IMG/VR virus record: IMGVR_UViG_3300044712_000351
Coordinates: 1 to 46,205 of that record
From: a virus
Direction: 5' to 3' (one strand)
DNA: 46,205 nt
This document shows positions 14,524-23,099 of this stretch, piece by piece; positions within the stretch are counted from its first letter, which is position 1; every line of letters begins with the position of its first letter. The notes beneath the pieces are model-generated. The model searched no databases. It saw only the letters and a list, made by a program, of their open reading frames with translations, and was not told the DNA's origin. Both the position numbers and the translations under genes were made by a program.

Positions 14524-15799
14524 TTATGACCCTGCGGTATTCAATGATATATATTACCCATACCTTGACGATGAAACCAGGATGCAAATATATTTCGGCG
14601 GCAGTAGTAGCGGTAAAAGCTATTTCTTGGCACAAAGGTGCATCCTTGACATGGTTAAGGGAGGGCATAACTACCTTATTGTCCGTAAGGTGGCAAATAC
14701 GGTTAGAAGATCAGTATACAACGAGATAACAAAGGCTATCTCGTTTTTTAAATTGGATAAATACTTTGAGTCCAATAAGTCTGACATGGTTATTACCTGC
14801 TATAACGGCTATCAGATACTATTCTGTGGCCTTGACGATCCTGAAAAGGTTAAATCTATCACTCCAGGCAAGGGAGTAATTACTGATGTCTGGTATGAAG
14901 AGGCGACAGAAGCCGATTATGACGACATAAAACAGTTAGAGAAACGGCTTAGAGGTCAATCACAGGTTAAAAAGCGTATAATCCTCTCATTTAACCCAGT
15001 GTATAAAACGCACTGGCTTTTTAATGAGTATTTCGCCAGCAGATGGCGCGATGACAAGCAAATTTACCATGACAATGATCTGCTGATACTTAAAACTACC
15101 TACCGAGACAACAAATTCCTGACCATTGACGACATAAACGCTCTTATTAATGAGCGTGACCCATATTATAAGGCGGTTTACTCAGAGGGAGCCTGGGGCG
15201 TATTAGGCAAGGTTATCTTTACTAACTGGACTACGGCTGATTTAAGCGAGACAGGCAAGCATTTCAGCACATTTCAGAATGGTTGCGATTTTGGTTATGC
15301 AGATGACCCGGCTGCTATTGTGCATTTGCATTATGACCGGGCAAAGATGACGCTGTATGTCCTGGATGCTCGGTACTGTTACGGCTGTACGAATGACTTA
15401 TTAGCGGCTGAGATACACAATGTATGCGGGAATCAGGTCATAGTATGCGATAGCTCTGAGCCTAAATCTATTGCCGAATTACGCAGGTACAAGGCAAGTG
15501 CAACACCTGCCATAAAAGGCAAGGATAGCGTTAATTTCGGTATTCAATGGCTACAGCAGATACAGATAATCGTTGACTACAGGCTAAAGGATGCTATAAA
15601 CGAGTTTACAGTCTATAAATGGCGCGAGGATAAGGACGGTAATGTCCTTCCTGAGCCTGTCGACAAAAACAACCATATTATCGACGCCATTCGGTACGCT
15701 CTTGAACATGAAATGGGCAGACACGGGCGCAACGATGGCGAAAGCGTAAAAGTCACCACCACCTACAACCCCTACCAGAGAGTACAAAGGAGGCGATAG
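14504..15799 (+). CDS. Terminase large subunit (TerL)
   Basis: 431 aa. Walker A GGSSSGKS at residues 32-39, Walker B-like ITDVWYEEATEA near 125-137, then the nuclease domain beginning near FQNGCDFGYADDPAA, with HIIDAIRYALE near the C-terminus. It belongs to the PBSX-type TerL family by pattern. It drives ATP-dependent DNA packaging and cuts the concatemer. Length is normal. Confidence 0.93.
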   Translation: MPTIYLDYDPAVFNDIYYPYLDDETRMQIYFGGSSSGKSYFLAQRCILDMVKGGHNYLIVRKVANTVRRSVYNEITKAISFFKLDKYFESNKSDMVITCYNGYQILFCGLDDPEKVKSITPGKGVITDVWYEEATEADYDDIKQLEKRLRGQSQVKKRIILSFNPVYKTHWLFNEYFASRWRDDKQIYHDNDLLILKTTYRDNKFLTIDDINALINERDPYYKAVYSEGAWGVLGKVIFTNWTTADLSETGKHFSTFQNGCDFGYADDPAAIVHLHYDRAKMTLYVLDARYCYGCTNDLLAAEIHNVCGNQVIVCDSSEPKSIAELRRYKASATPAIKGKDSVNFGIQWLQQIQIIVDYRLKDAINEFTVYKWREDKDGNVLPEPVDKNNHIIDAIRYALEHEMGRHGRNDGESVKVTTTYNPYQRVQRRR

Positions 15800-15802
15800 A
15801 TC

Positions 15803-16108
15803 ATGTGCGGATTTATAATAATGAAAACTCCTGATATCCCAATTTATACAAAGAAGGCATACCAATCTACGTTAAATATGAAAGAGAGCGAGTATAAAAA
15901 GCCCGTTTATTCTGATGACGGCACATTGCAATACTACGAAATTATTAATAACTCGTCTTATGATATGCCAAACAGCAGCGCAAGTGGAGATAGTGGGTTT
16001 GGTGGTTCTGGCGGCGGGGCTGGAAGCAGTAGATCATGGGACGATAATTCAACGAGCGGTTTTTCATCTTTTATTGACTGTTCTAGTGATAGTACAAGTT
16101 TTGATTGA
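15803..16108 (+). CDS. Ser/Gly-rich hypothetical protein
   Basis: 101 aa, RBS AAGGAGG. The first 50 residues are of ordinary composition (MKTPDIPIYTKKAYQ), and the rest is low-complexity (SGFGGSGGGAGSSRSW, FIDCSSDSTSFD). Located between terminase and portal; may be a minor structural or assembly protein. No family recognised. Confidence 0.55.
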   Translation: MCGFIIMKTPDIPIYTKKAYQSTLNMKESEYKKPVYSDDGTLQYYEIINNSSYDMPNSSASGDSGFGGSGGGAGSSRSWDDNSTSGFSSFIDCSSDSTSFD

Positions 16109-16123
16109 AGGAGGCGTTAATAC

Positions 16124-16318
16124 ATGTGTTTTTTTAAGCCTAAAGCACCTAAAGTCCCTGACATGCCCAAAACTGAGACTATAGACACCACAAGCACAGC
16201 TATTACAGCAGAAGCAGAGAAAGCCAAGCGGCGCAAGGGGTTTACATCAACCATAGCAACATCCGGCCTTGGTGTGGCAGATCAGGCCAATATACGCAAG
16301 AAATATACGGGTGAGTAA
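16124..16318 (+). CDS. Small conserved podovirus protein next to portal
   Basis: 64 aa beginning MCFFKPKAPKVPDMPK, with an Ala/Lys helix and the end GFTSTIATSGLGVAD. Short Pro/Lys-rich proteins with this start and a S/T-I-x-x-SGLG motif recur upstream of portals in BPP-1/T7-like podoviruses. The role is unknown; a minor virion component is likely. Confidence 0.65.
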   Translation: MCFFKPKAPKVPDMPKTETIDTTSTAITAEAEKAKRRKGFTSTIATSGLGVADQANIRKKYTGE

Positions 16319-16320
16319 GC

Positions 16321-17991
16321 ATGGATTATAGAGATAAGATTAAATATTTAGAGGCAGAATTAGCCTCGCTCAAAACCATACGGCAGACTTATGAGCCTGG
16401 ATGGGCGGACATCCTTGACCATGAAGCTCCTGACCTTAAAGGTTATCTTGTTACAGACCAGAAGGACGATGGCAGTAAAAAAGATGAACTGATATACGAC
16501 GATCATCCGAAAGAATGTGCCATTAAATGTGCATCCGGCATATGGGCAAGCAACTCGTCCCCGTCCCGGCCTTGGATGATGCGAAAAATGAAGTCTAGGA
16601 GATTTACAGAGGTACAGTCTGCTAAGGCATGGACTGATGATGTGACGGCTGAGGACATGGATAATCTGCAGGACAGCGACACATCATTCTATGCCAGTAT
16701 GTATAATGCCTACCTGCAATTTGTGACCATAGGCACTACAGTAATAATTGTCGACAAGGATTATGATTCCATATACAACTTTATCACGCTGAACGTAGGT
16801 GAATATTGGCTAGGGATTAACGGTAAAAACAAATACGATAAGCTATACCGTGAGTTTAAAATGAGCGTTCAGCAGATGGTAGAGGTATTCGGTGAGGAAA
16901 ATGTACCGAAGAAACTGCTCCTGCTAATGACCGACAATAACCCCACGGGCGGGGAGCATACCATTGTCCATGTAATTAGGCCGGATGATGATCTGAGGAT
17001 TGCACCATTCAAAAAGAAATGGGTATCAGCTTATTGGTTGAGCGGACAGCACGAAGGACAATTCCTGGAGATGAAAGGCTATTTCCGCAAACCATTCGCG
17101 GCAGCACCTTATTTCAGACTACACGGCGAGACATACGGCAAGCTTAATCCTGGGCGCAATATGCTATCTAACTGTAAACAGCTACAGGCTATGGTCTATG
17201 ACTATAACAAGGCTGTGCAGATGGTCATTGACCCACCTACACAATCCAGTGCAGAGCTATTGGCAAATAACCAGGTTAACAGCATACCGGGCGGTCATAC
17301 GATCATATCACCACAACAGCTAGGCGAAAAGATTGAGGCATTACACGCCATTCGGCCTGATATAGCCGCCATGTGGCAAGCCATACAGGATAAAAAAGAT
17401 CAGATAAGTTCAGGCTTTTTGATTGATCTGTTTATGGCTATGGGTGCACGTATGTCAAAGGATATGACAGCGGAAGAGGTACGGGAGATTGTAAGAGAAC
17501 AGACATTGGCCCTTGCTCCTGCACTGGACAATCTGCAACAGCTGCTAAATGAGCTATTAGACATAGTATTTGACTACTCCATAGAGGCTGGCGTATATCC
17601 AGAGCCTCCCGAAGAGATACAGGGCGAAGAAATCAAGGTGGATTATGTGTCTATGCTTGCTCAGACGCAGAAGATGACCGATATTAGCCGCATAGACCAA
17701 GTGCTGTTCTACGTTGAGCGCATTGTCCAATACTATCCCGAGATACTGCATAAGGTTAACCTTGACCAGATCATAGACGAAATATCAGATATGTTAGGCG
17801 CACCTGCAAGCATTATAAACGACGACGAGCGAGTACAGCAGATACGGGATACCGTCGCACAGCAACAGCAAGCGGCTCAATTAGCCCAAACCGCCACAGT
17901 AGCGGCAGACGTAGGCAGCAAGATGTCTGGTATGGACATGAGCGGCGACAATGCCCTAACAAGGACTATGGACGCAATGGGGGTGGCGTAG
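16321..17991 (+). CDS. Portal / head-to-tail connector protein
   Basis: 556 aa, matching the podoviral head-tail connector family in length and in segments such as WADILDHEAPD near the N-terminus, NPGRNMLSNCKQLQAM near 277-292, and a Gln/Ala-rich C-terminal helix (AQQQQAAQLAQ). It forms the dodecameric ring at the packaging vertex that binds TerL and later the tail. The stop touches the next start. Confidence 0.9.
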   Translation: MDYRDKIKYLEAELASLKTIRQTYEPGWADILDHEAPDLKGYLVTDQKDDGSKKDELIYDDHPKECAIKCASGIWASNSSPSRPWMMRKMKSRRFTEVQSAKAWTDDVTAEDMDNLQDSDTSFYASMYNAYLQFVTIGTTVIIVDKDYDSIYNFITLNVGEYWLGINGKNKYDKLYREFKMSVQQMVEVFGEENVPKKLLLLMTDNNPTGGEHTIVHVIRPDDDLRIAPFKKKWVSAYWLSGQHEGQFLEMKGYFRKPFAAAPYFRLHGETYGKLNPGRNMLSNCKQLQAMVYDYNKAVQMVIDPPTQSSAELLANNQVNSIPGGHTIISPQQLGEKIEALHAIRPDIAAMWQAIQDKKDQISSGFLIDLFMAMGARMSKDMTAEEVREIVREQTLALAPALDNLQQLLNELLDIVFDYSIEAGVYPEPPEEIQGEEIKVDYVSMLAQTQKMTDISRIDQVLFYVERIVQYYPEILHKVNLDQIIDEISDMLGAPASIINDDERVQQIRDTVAQQQQAAQLAQTATVAADVGSKMSGMDMSGDNALTRTMDAMGVA

Positions 17992-18291
17992 ATGACTAAT
18001 CCATATGTACAGATAGGCAAGGCACAGCAGGACAAGCAAGCAGAGCAGGACGAGATGAAGCGGCTGAACAACGAGAACATGATACGCAAGCAGATGTCTA
18101 CGCCGGTTAGTAGGTCATTCGTCTGGCATGTGCTGACTAAGCTTGGCTATATGCAGAATATCCTAGAGACAAACGCCACTGTATACGGTAAAACGGCTAG
18201 GCAAGCCGTAGCAAACGACATATGCCGGGAGATCAAGAAGATCTGCCCTTCGGAGTTTATGCTTATGGAGCAAGAAAGTGAGGGAAGCTAA
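17992..18291 (+). CDS. Bbp19-like phage protein
   Basis: 99 aa. N-terminal charged coiled coil, then VSRSFVWHVLTKLGYMQ...YGKTARQAVANDICREIKKI, matching the small helical protein that follows the portal in BPP-1-like phages (Bbp19). A structural or assembly role is likely; not shown biochemically as far as I know. Confidence 0.65.
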   Translation: MTNPYVQIGKAQQDKQAEQDEMKRLNNENMIRKQMSTPVSRSFVWHVLTKLGYMQNILETNATVYGKTARQAVANDICREIKKICPSEFMLMEQESEGS

Positions 18292-19005
18292 ATGAAAAAC
18301 TATGTTGATATAAGGGGACTAAATTCATTTGAGATAGCTCTGCAAATGACAAGGCCAGCCAATACAACCACATACACGGCCAAGGATATAATCAACTCCG
18401 GGCCTGTCGTGAACTGCGCTATAACAGATACTAGTACCACTGTAACTCCGTCTAATATGCGGGGTATTTTTGTTGGCATGACCGTGACAGGGACAGGTAT
18501 CCCGGCAAATACGACAGTTGCCACTGTAGGGGATACGACCATAACCTTGAATAATGCGGCTACGGCTACCAACGCAACGGCCTCTCTGACGTTTACGTCC
18601 GTTACATTGCAAACGCTTGATTTTACCACGGTAGGAGGCGTGCCTAATCAATATGTGCAGATAGCCGCGGCTATATTAAAATCTTCCAACGGTGGAGCAA
18701 GCACGCTCTTAACCGCGCAGGTATTGTTTTACACTCTGGCCGCGATAGTGCCCGACTGCTCTGACCATACCGCCTTTGCGCCTTCGTTTGCTAATCACGA
18801 CACATATTCAGCGGGTAGGGTGGATGATATTTCAAATGCTATAACCGTGGGTTCAAATGCCTATGACATTATGCAGACGGAAATACAGCGGATTGTCCAG
18901 CTTGATTCAAACGGGCATATATTCCCGGCAATCCTGGCTACTAATGCGTATGTTCCGGCCAACGGAGAACAGTTAACGCTTGTATTAAAAGGCTATCTGT
19001 TGTAG
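18292..19005 (+). CDS. Capsid decoration-like protein with inserted accretion domain
   Basis: 237 aa. The outer parts (FEIALQMTRPANTTTYTAKDII; then GGVPNQYVQIAAAILKSSNGG..., DSNGHIFPAILATNAYVP...LVLKGYLL) resemble small head-decoration or structural proteins. Between about residues 43 and 104 lies an inserted module with the core GMTVTGTGIPANTTVATVG and a ...ATATNATASLTF end. The same module occurs twice in the tailspike. Likely exposed on the virion surface. Confidence 0.6.
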   Translation: MKNYVDIRGLNSFEIALQMTRPANTTTYTAKDIINSGPVVNCAITDTSTTVTPSNMRGIFVGMTVTGTGIPANTTVATVGDTTITLNNAATATNATASLTFTSVTLQTLDFTTVGGVPNQYVQIAAAILKSSNGGASTLLTAQVLFYTLAAIVPDCSDHTAFAPSFANHDTYSAGRVDDISNAITVGSNAYDIMQTEIQRIVQLDSNGHIFPAILATNAYVPANGEQLTLVLKGYLL

Positions 19006-19013
19006 GTGATGCC

Positions 19014-19697
19014 ATGCTACAGATAATAACACCACCTAAAAGAGGGATAATCAAGCGTGGATTAATCGCATGGTATGACCCTGGATGGCAGATATTGACC
19101 GGGCAGACAGGGCAGACATTGATTGACCGCACAGGAAAGGGTAATAATGGGCAGTTAGGAAGTACTACGGGAGTGGACGCCAATGACCCGACATGGACAA
19201 CAAATTGTTTATCTTACGGAGCGTCCGCCTATTGCCGAACTCCGATAACCATAACGCAAGAGGCTACTATTATTGTCGTCGTTAATCCTCCAGACTTATC
19301 GGTAACACGCGGTTTTATTGGCAACCGTGGTGGGACGAATTACAGGTCATATATTTACTGCACTACGACAGGATATGTGAGGTTTGGCGTCGCGTCGTCG
19401 TCGGATATATTGGCCGGGCCACAATTGGCTGCGGGTGAATACGCTTGCTTGATGATGCGGTATAAAGACGGTTCTGTGCAAGGATTCAAAGGCGCAACCA
19501 AAGGAGATGTTAAGGCGTATACAAATACATGGGGCGTTGCCTCACAATGGGACATCGGGAATGTAGCGGGTCTTTATTACAACGGCGGCAATATCTTCCC
19601 AACGCTTATCTATAACCGTTTATTATCTGATGCCGAATATCTCCACAATTATAACGTCCTTCGCCGCACTATGGCTGGAAAGGGGATAGCCATATGA
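19014..19697 (+). CDS. LamG/concanavalin-like structural protein
   Basis: 227 aa. The pattern RGLIAWYDPGWQ...LIDRTGKGNNGQLG..., YCRTPITITQEATIIVVV, GGNIFPTLIYNRLLSDAEYLHNYN is that of LamG-type jelly rolls, where the final NRxLSxAE motif is characteristic. Such domains bind carbohydrates or stabilise virion surfaces. Follows the decoration-like protein with an 8-nt gap, so both may sit on the head. Confidence 0.7.
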   Translation: MLQIITPPKRGIIKRGLIAWYDPGWQILTGQTGQTLIDRTGKGNNGQLGSTTGVDANDPTWTTNCLSYGASAYCRTPITITQEATIIVVVNPPDLSVTRGFIGNRGGTNYRSYIYCTTTGYVRFGVASSSDILAGPQLAAGEYACLMMRYKDGSVQGFKGATKGDVKAYTNTWGVASQWDIGNVAGLYYNGGNIFPTLIYNRLLSDAEYLHNYNVLRRTMAGKGIAI

Positions 19698-19831
19698 GCA
19701 ATAAGCGGCCCAAAACTAAAGCCGAGCAAGACGCTAAACGTAAAGAGCGCATAACTTCCGCGATAGGTAAATGGGAGGAGGAACGCGAGAAAAATGGTCA
19801 TAGTGTTCAAAAACCCCACGATAGCAAATAG
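19694..19831 (+). CDS. Small basic protein
   Basis: 45 aa, start overlapping the previous stop (ATGA). Almost entirely charged helix (KRPKTKAEQDAKRKERITSAIGKWEEE). It overlaps the next gene by 38 nt. Unknown; a head-associated peptide or linker is possible. Confidence 0.55.
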   Translation: MSNKRPKTKAEQDAKRKERITSAIGKWEEEREKNGHSVQKPHDSK

Positions 19832-20120
19832 CTGGATGCAGGAAATTGGCGTTACTCCCTCCGGTGTGTGGTTATGGATGGAAGGATATAAGCCCAATGG
19901 CTCAGACTTTGAGAGACTTGTCGGTGACCCTAGCGGGACGCCTAATGTTGTTACTTATGCCCAGGACGCAAATGGGTTATGTGCTATAGAGCATCCATTT
20001 AGCCCGGAGGATGTTGCTTTTTTTACTGAATACATGGCAGAGGCCATTTCTTCCAGGGATGTGCGGCTGATAACCGACAGCAAACTCCCGCTAGACTGGG
20101 TATGGAGGGATGATATATGA
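19794..20120 (+). CDS. Hypothetical virion-region protein
   Basis: 108 aa, GGAGGAGG upstream. The sequence MVIVFKNPTIANSWMQEIG...VWLWMEGYKP, HPFSPEDVAFFTEYMAEAISSRD suggests a compact alpha-beta fold. Family not recognised. It lies among head genes and is probably late-expressed. Confidence 0.6.
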   Translation: MVIVFKNPTIANSWMQEIGVTPSGVWLWMEGYKPNGSDFERLVGDPSGTPNVVTYAQDANGLCAIEHPFSPEDVAFFTEYMAEAISSRDVRLITDSKLPLDWVWRDDI

Positions 20121-20188
20121 TCTGCACAGCACAATCCTGTATAGCTGACGGCACGCTCTGTCAGTTTTATTTCATCTGCCATAGGTGA
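20117..20188 (+). CDS. Possible micro-ORF (23 aa)
   Basis: ATG overlaps the previous stop (ATGA); the product has three Cys and a C-terminal hydrophobic run (FYFICHR). Only the coupling to the previous gene supports it. A G/C-rich hairpin (TTGGGG/CCCCCAA, about 20213-20231) follows before the next gene. Confidence 0.25.
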   Translation: MICTAQSCIADGTLCQFYFICHR

Positions 20189-20253
20189 GTGAAAGGGGGC
20201 GGTCTGCCGAATCTTGGGGCTGATTCCCCCAATCAAGGGAGGGAGGTGTATGT

Positions 20254-20412
20254 ATGATAGTTCAAGTCCGTTGGAACGATAATGAAGGAGAACAATTTAG
20301 TGAAGTTACAGATGTTATAGAAGATACTGATTATTATTATATAAAACAAGGAGATAAGGGTGAAGTAATCCTACCAAAGCAAAACATCAGATATATTTCA
20401 AAACATAACTAG
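20254..20412 (+). CDS. Small acidic protein
   Basis: 52 aa, RBS GGGAGGGAGGTG. MIVQVRWNDNEGEQFSEVTDVIEDTDYYYIKQGD... reads as a short beta-barrel-like, acidic protein. Ends directly at a terminator. Function unknown. Confidence 0.6.
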   Translation: MIVQVRWNDNEGEQFSEVTDVIEDTDYYYIKQGDKGEVILPKQNIRYISKHN

Positions 20413-20436
20413 CGACTGTCTAACAGTCGTTTTTTT
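20413..20436 (+). terminator. Intrinsic terminator
   Basis: CGACTGT-CTA-ACAGTCG stem followed by seven T. Very clear; placed inside the head operon before the zinc-ribbon cluster, so it may attenuate rather than end late transcription. Confidence 0.8.
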
Positions 20437-20456
20437 ATGCAAAGGAGAGGTGTTAA

Positions 20457-20600
20457 ATGCCCAATAATGAAATTAGATGTGAAAAGTGTCAACGAAAAAT
20501 AAAAATGACTTTTTGGACTAATAACCCTGTCACTATCCATTGCCCATGCGGCAATAAATATGTATTCTATGGGAAAACACTCACGTGGGAGGTGATCTAA
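20457..20600 (+). CDS. Com-like zinc-ribbon protein 1
   Basis: 47 aa with leader AAAGGAGAGGTG. IRCEKCQRK...IHCPCGNKYVF carries two C-x-x-C knuckles with the layout of Mu Com-like zinc fingers, which bind RNA in Mu. Com-like here is a resemblance only. The stop overlaps the next start (TAATG). Confidence 0.6.
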   Translation: MPNNEIRCEKCQRKIKMTFWTNNPVTIHCPCGNKYVFYGKTLTWEVI

Positions 20601-20836
20601 TGCCTGACCTACGCTGTAAATGCGGCACTAAGATTGCCGAGTATGACGACGTTGAAGTGAGGATTAAGCATAGGCGGTGCGGAGGCATAACCATATTAAG
20701 AGTTGTTAACGGTAAATTACGGGAGATAAAATGTTGCTCTGAAGATTGGATGCATTGCTCGTGTTATAGAATGTGCATTATGCTTTATGGAAAATGTAAA
20801 TGGGAAAATAAAGGAGAGGTGCAAGATGCCCAATAA
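20600..20836 (+). CDS. Com-like zinc-ribbon protein 2
   Basis: 78 aa from the ATG at 20600. DLRCKCGTKIAEYDDVEVRIKHRRCGG resembles Com-type fingers, followed by a second Cys-rich segment (CCSEDWMHCSCYRMCIMLYGKC) with seven Cys. Could bind two zinc ions. Coupled to the previous gene. Unknown role in the late operon. Confidence 0.6.
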   Translation: MPDLRCKCGTKIAEYDDVEVRIKHRRCGGITILRVVNGKLREIKCCSEDWMHCSCYRMCIMLYGKCKWENKGEVQDAQ

Positions 20837-20969
20837 TTTCACAGGATTAGGCAAGATGGTTTTAGCCCCTTGCGGGCATACACGTTCAACACAGGAGCAA
20901 TATGGCATGTGTAAATTATGTGCTAAAGATAAGAAATGCAAGGAACTGTGGGATAAGCTAACTAAATAA
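20826..20969 (+). CDS. Small Cys-containing protein 3
   Basis: 47 aa, with the same leader (AAAGGAGAGGTG) and the same first codons (ATGCCCAATAAT) as the 20457 gene, but a different body: APCGHTRSTQEQYGMCKLCAKDKKC. Possible zinc site. Overlaps the previous gene by 11 nt. Confidence 0.6.
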   Translation: MPNNFTGLGKMVLAPCGHTRSTQEQYGMCKLCAKDKKCKELWDKLTK

Positions 20970-20989
20970 AGAGAGGTGCTAGATGCCCA

Positions 20990-21220
20990 ATGAGTGAATT
21001 TATCAGCGTGCTTCAATGTCCTAAATGTGGTTTTATTGGAGACGAAAAGAAAGATTTTGATTTTTATGGGATGCCATATTACCATGATGAAAATGATACA
21101 CCAGAAATAGAATACGGATGCAGAAAGTGTTGGGGCTATTTTATGATAAAAGTAGACCCAACAACATACACAGTAAGAAAAACAATGCCAAATATCAGTT
21201 TTAGAAAGCTAACCAAATAA
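20990..21220 (+). CDS. Zinc-ribbon protein 4
   Basis: 76 aa, MSEFISVLQCPKCGFIGD...YGCRKCWGYFMIK: CPKC and CRKC knuckles about 36 residues apart. The repeated leader AAAGAGAGGTG...ATGCCCAAT lies just upstream, but there its ATG runs into a stop after four codons and the real start is the overlapping ATG at 20990. Unknown role. Confidence 0.65.
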   Translation: MSEFISVLQCPKCGFIGDEKKDFDFYGMPYYHDENDTPEIEYGCRKCWGYFMIKVDPTTYTVRKTMPNISFRKLTK

Positions 21221-21231
21221 CAGGCCCTTCG

Positions 21232-21276
21232 AGGCCCATTATTATCGCTTAATGCGGTAGTAGTGGGCCTTTTTTA
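21232..21276 (+). terminator. Intrinsic terminator before scaffold gene
   Basis: AGGCCCA pairs with TGGGCCT across a loop of about 25 nt with internal pairing, followed by TTTTTTT. A second AGGCCC upstream (21222) could compete. It separates the zinc-ribbon cluster from the capsid genes. Confidence 0.65.
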
Positions 21277-21306
21277 TTTTACCCAAATTTAAGGAGGTAT
21301 TTACTT

Positions 21307-22071
21307 ATGTTAAATATGCCACAGGGTTACACCAACGGCGTATGGACAGACCTGCAACTGTTTGCCGAAGGGGGCGAAGGCGATGTCGTCGATACTGGCG
21401 ATACTGGCGGCGATTTTGGCACTGGCGGTACTGGCGAGAGTGGCAATGACGGCAAAGACCAAGGCGGAAACGTGGGCGAATCGAAGGATAGCGACGGCGT
21501 TAAGCCTGACGATGCCAAGGACACAGCCGGTAAGGAAGGTGAGGGTGATTCCAAGGAGAAAAATGCCGACCTTTTAGCCGACTGGAAGCCTAAACTGCCT
21601 GACGGCGTGGAGATTGACCAGCAAGCCTTTGATATGGTTATGCCCGTGTTCAAGGAATTAGGGCTAAACGCTGAACAGGCCGACAAGCTCACCGACGTAT
21701 ACCAGACATTGACTAAGGATTTAGGCACTCGAATTCAGGAAGACATCAACAATGTGTGTCAGACCGGCTACGACGACGCCATAAAAGACCTAAAAGCCGA
21801 TAAAAAGTTCGGCGGCAAGGCTTTTGAGGAGAACGTCGGCCATGTAAACGCCATGTTAGAGAAATACGGCGGCGAAGAAGCCCCAAAACAACTACAGACG
21901 GCTTTTACTGCCCTTGCGGGATACGACAAGGACGCGGTTAAGCCGCTTTTTACTGCCCTAATGAAGATTTCCCAGGACTGGGCAGACCCCAAAACCAAGA
22001 TGGGCAGTACGGTCAAAGAAGAAAAGACCGTTGCCCAAAAACATTTCCCAAACAGTAACCACAACGCATAA
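21307..22071 (+). CDS. Capsid scaffolding protein
   Basis: 254 aa, RBS AAGGAGG. The N-terminus ends in WTDLQLFAEGG, a common scaffold opening, followed by an acidic Gly/Asp/Lys-rich linker (residues 25-90) and helical C-terminal domains with a basic end. Its position directly before the major capsid gene is canonical. It guides procapsid assembly and is absent from mature heads. Confidence 0.85.
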   Translation: MLNMPQGYTNGVWTDLQLFAEGGEGDVVDTGDTGGDFGTGGTGESGNDGKDQGGNVGESKDSDGVKPDDAKDTAGKEGEGDSKEKNADLLADWKPKLPDGVEIDQQAFDMVMPVFKELGLNAEQADKLTDVYQTLTKDLGTRIQEDINNVCQTGYDDAIKDLKADKKFGGKAFEENVGHVNAMLEKYGGEEAPKQLQTAFTALAGYDKDAVKPLFTALMKISQDWADPKTKMGSTVKEEKTVAQKHFPNSNHNA

Positions 22072-22091
22072 AAAAGGAGTGATAAAACAAT

Positions 22092-23081
22092 ATGGGAGCA
22101 ATAGGAAATACCTACCCGACCATGATTGACGTAGCCCGGAGGCTTGACCCGGATGGCTCAATCGCTGATATTATCGAGTATTTAAACGCAGTAAACCCGA
22201 TGGTGGCAGACGCACCAAGCACAGAGGGCAACTTGCCCACAGGACACCGCTTCACGCGGCGTACCGGGCTCCCTACCGTGGGATGGCGGCGCATTAACCA
22301 AGGCGTAGTACCCGGCAAGTCCCAAACCGCGCAATACGACGAAGGTTGCGGCATTTTGGAAGCATACGCCGATGTTGACAAGAAACTGGCTGACCTTAAC
22401 GGAAATTCAGCCGCATGGAGATTATCCGAGAACTCCGCATATATCGAATCAATGGGCCAGGAGGCGGCATCTACCTTGCTCTACGGCAATGTGGACGATG
22501 ACCCGGAAGAGTTTGACGGCTTTATGAACCGCGATACTCTGAACGCTCTTGGAACTTACTGTTTAGGCGCAGGTGGCACGACCAACCTAGCGTCTATTTT
22601 ATTGGTGGGCTGGGACCCGAAGAGAGTTACCATGCTCTACCCGAAAGGCTCCAAGGCTGGACTTGATTCCGAGGATAAGGGACAAGTGACCATTGGTGAT
22701 GCTACCAACGGCTATTATGAGGGCTATCGCACTCACTACGTTTGGGAATTGGGCCTTGTTATTCCCGACCCGCGCTATGTTGTGCGTATCCCCAATATTG
22801 ACACCGTTGCCTTGGCTACCTTTGACTCTACGTCAGACACGTCGGCAAATCTTATGCAGTTGATGATTCGCGCCTATAACGCTATTCACAACATCGACGC
22901 CTGCCGTCCTGTGTTCTACATGAACCAAACCGTCAAAACTTGGCTTGACATTATGGCTAATACCGGCTCCAACCGGAACGTGTCTATTAACTACATCGAC
23001 GGAAAGCCTGTAACCACGTTCTGGGGTGTTCCCGTTAAAAAATGTGACGCTATGCTTTCTAGCGAAACGCAAGTGTCGTAA
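22092..23081 (+). CDS. Major capsid protein
   Basis: 329 aa, RBS AAAAGGAGTG. Segments such as YPTMIDVARRLDPDGSIADIIEYLNAVNPM, WRRINQGVVPGKSQTAQYDEGCGILEAYADVDKKLADL and the C-terminal KPVTTFWGVPVKKCDAML are those of the BPP-1-type (HK97-fold) podovirus capsid family. It forms the icosahedral shell with the cement protein encoded next. Confidence 0.92.
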   Translation: MGAIGNTYPTMIDVARRLDPDGSIADIIEYLNAVNPMVADAPSTEGNLPTGHRFTRRTGLPTVGWRRINQGVVPGKSQTAQYDEGCGILEAYADVDKKLADLNGNSAAWRLSENSAYIESMGQEAASTLLYGNVDDDPEEFDGFMNRDTLNALGTYCLGAGGTTNLASILLVGWDPKRVTMLYPKGSKAGLDSEDKGQVTIGDATNGYYEGYRTHYVWELGLVIPDPRYVVRIPNIDTVALATFDSTSDTSANLMQLMIRAYNAIHNIDACRPVFYMNQTVKTWLDIMANTGSNRNVSINYIDGKPVTTFWGVPVKKCDAMLSSETQVS

Positions 23082-23099
23082 GAAGGAGGTAGAAAATAA

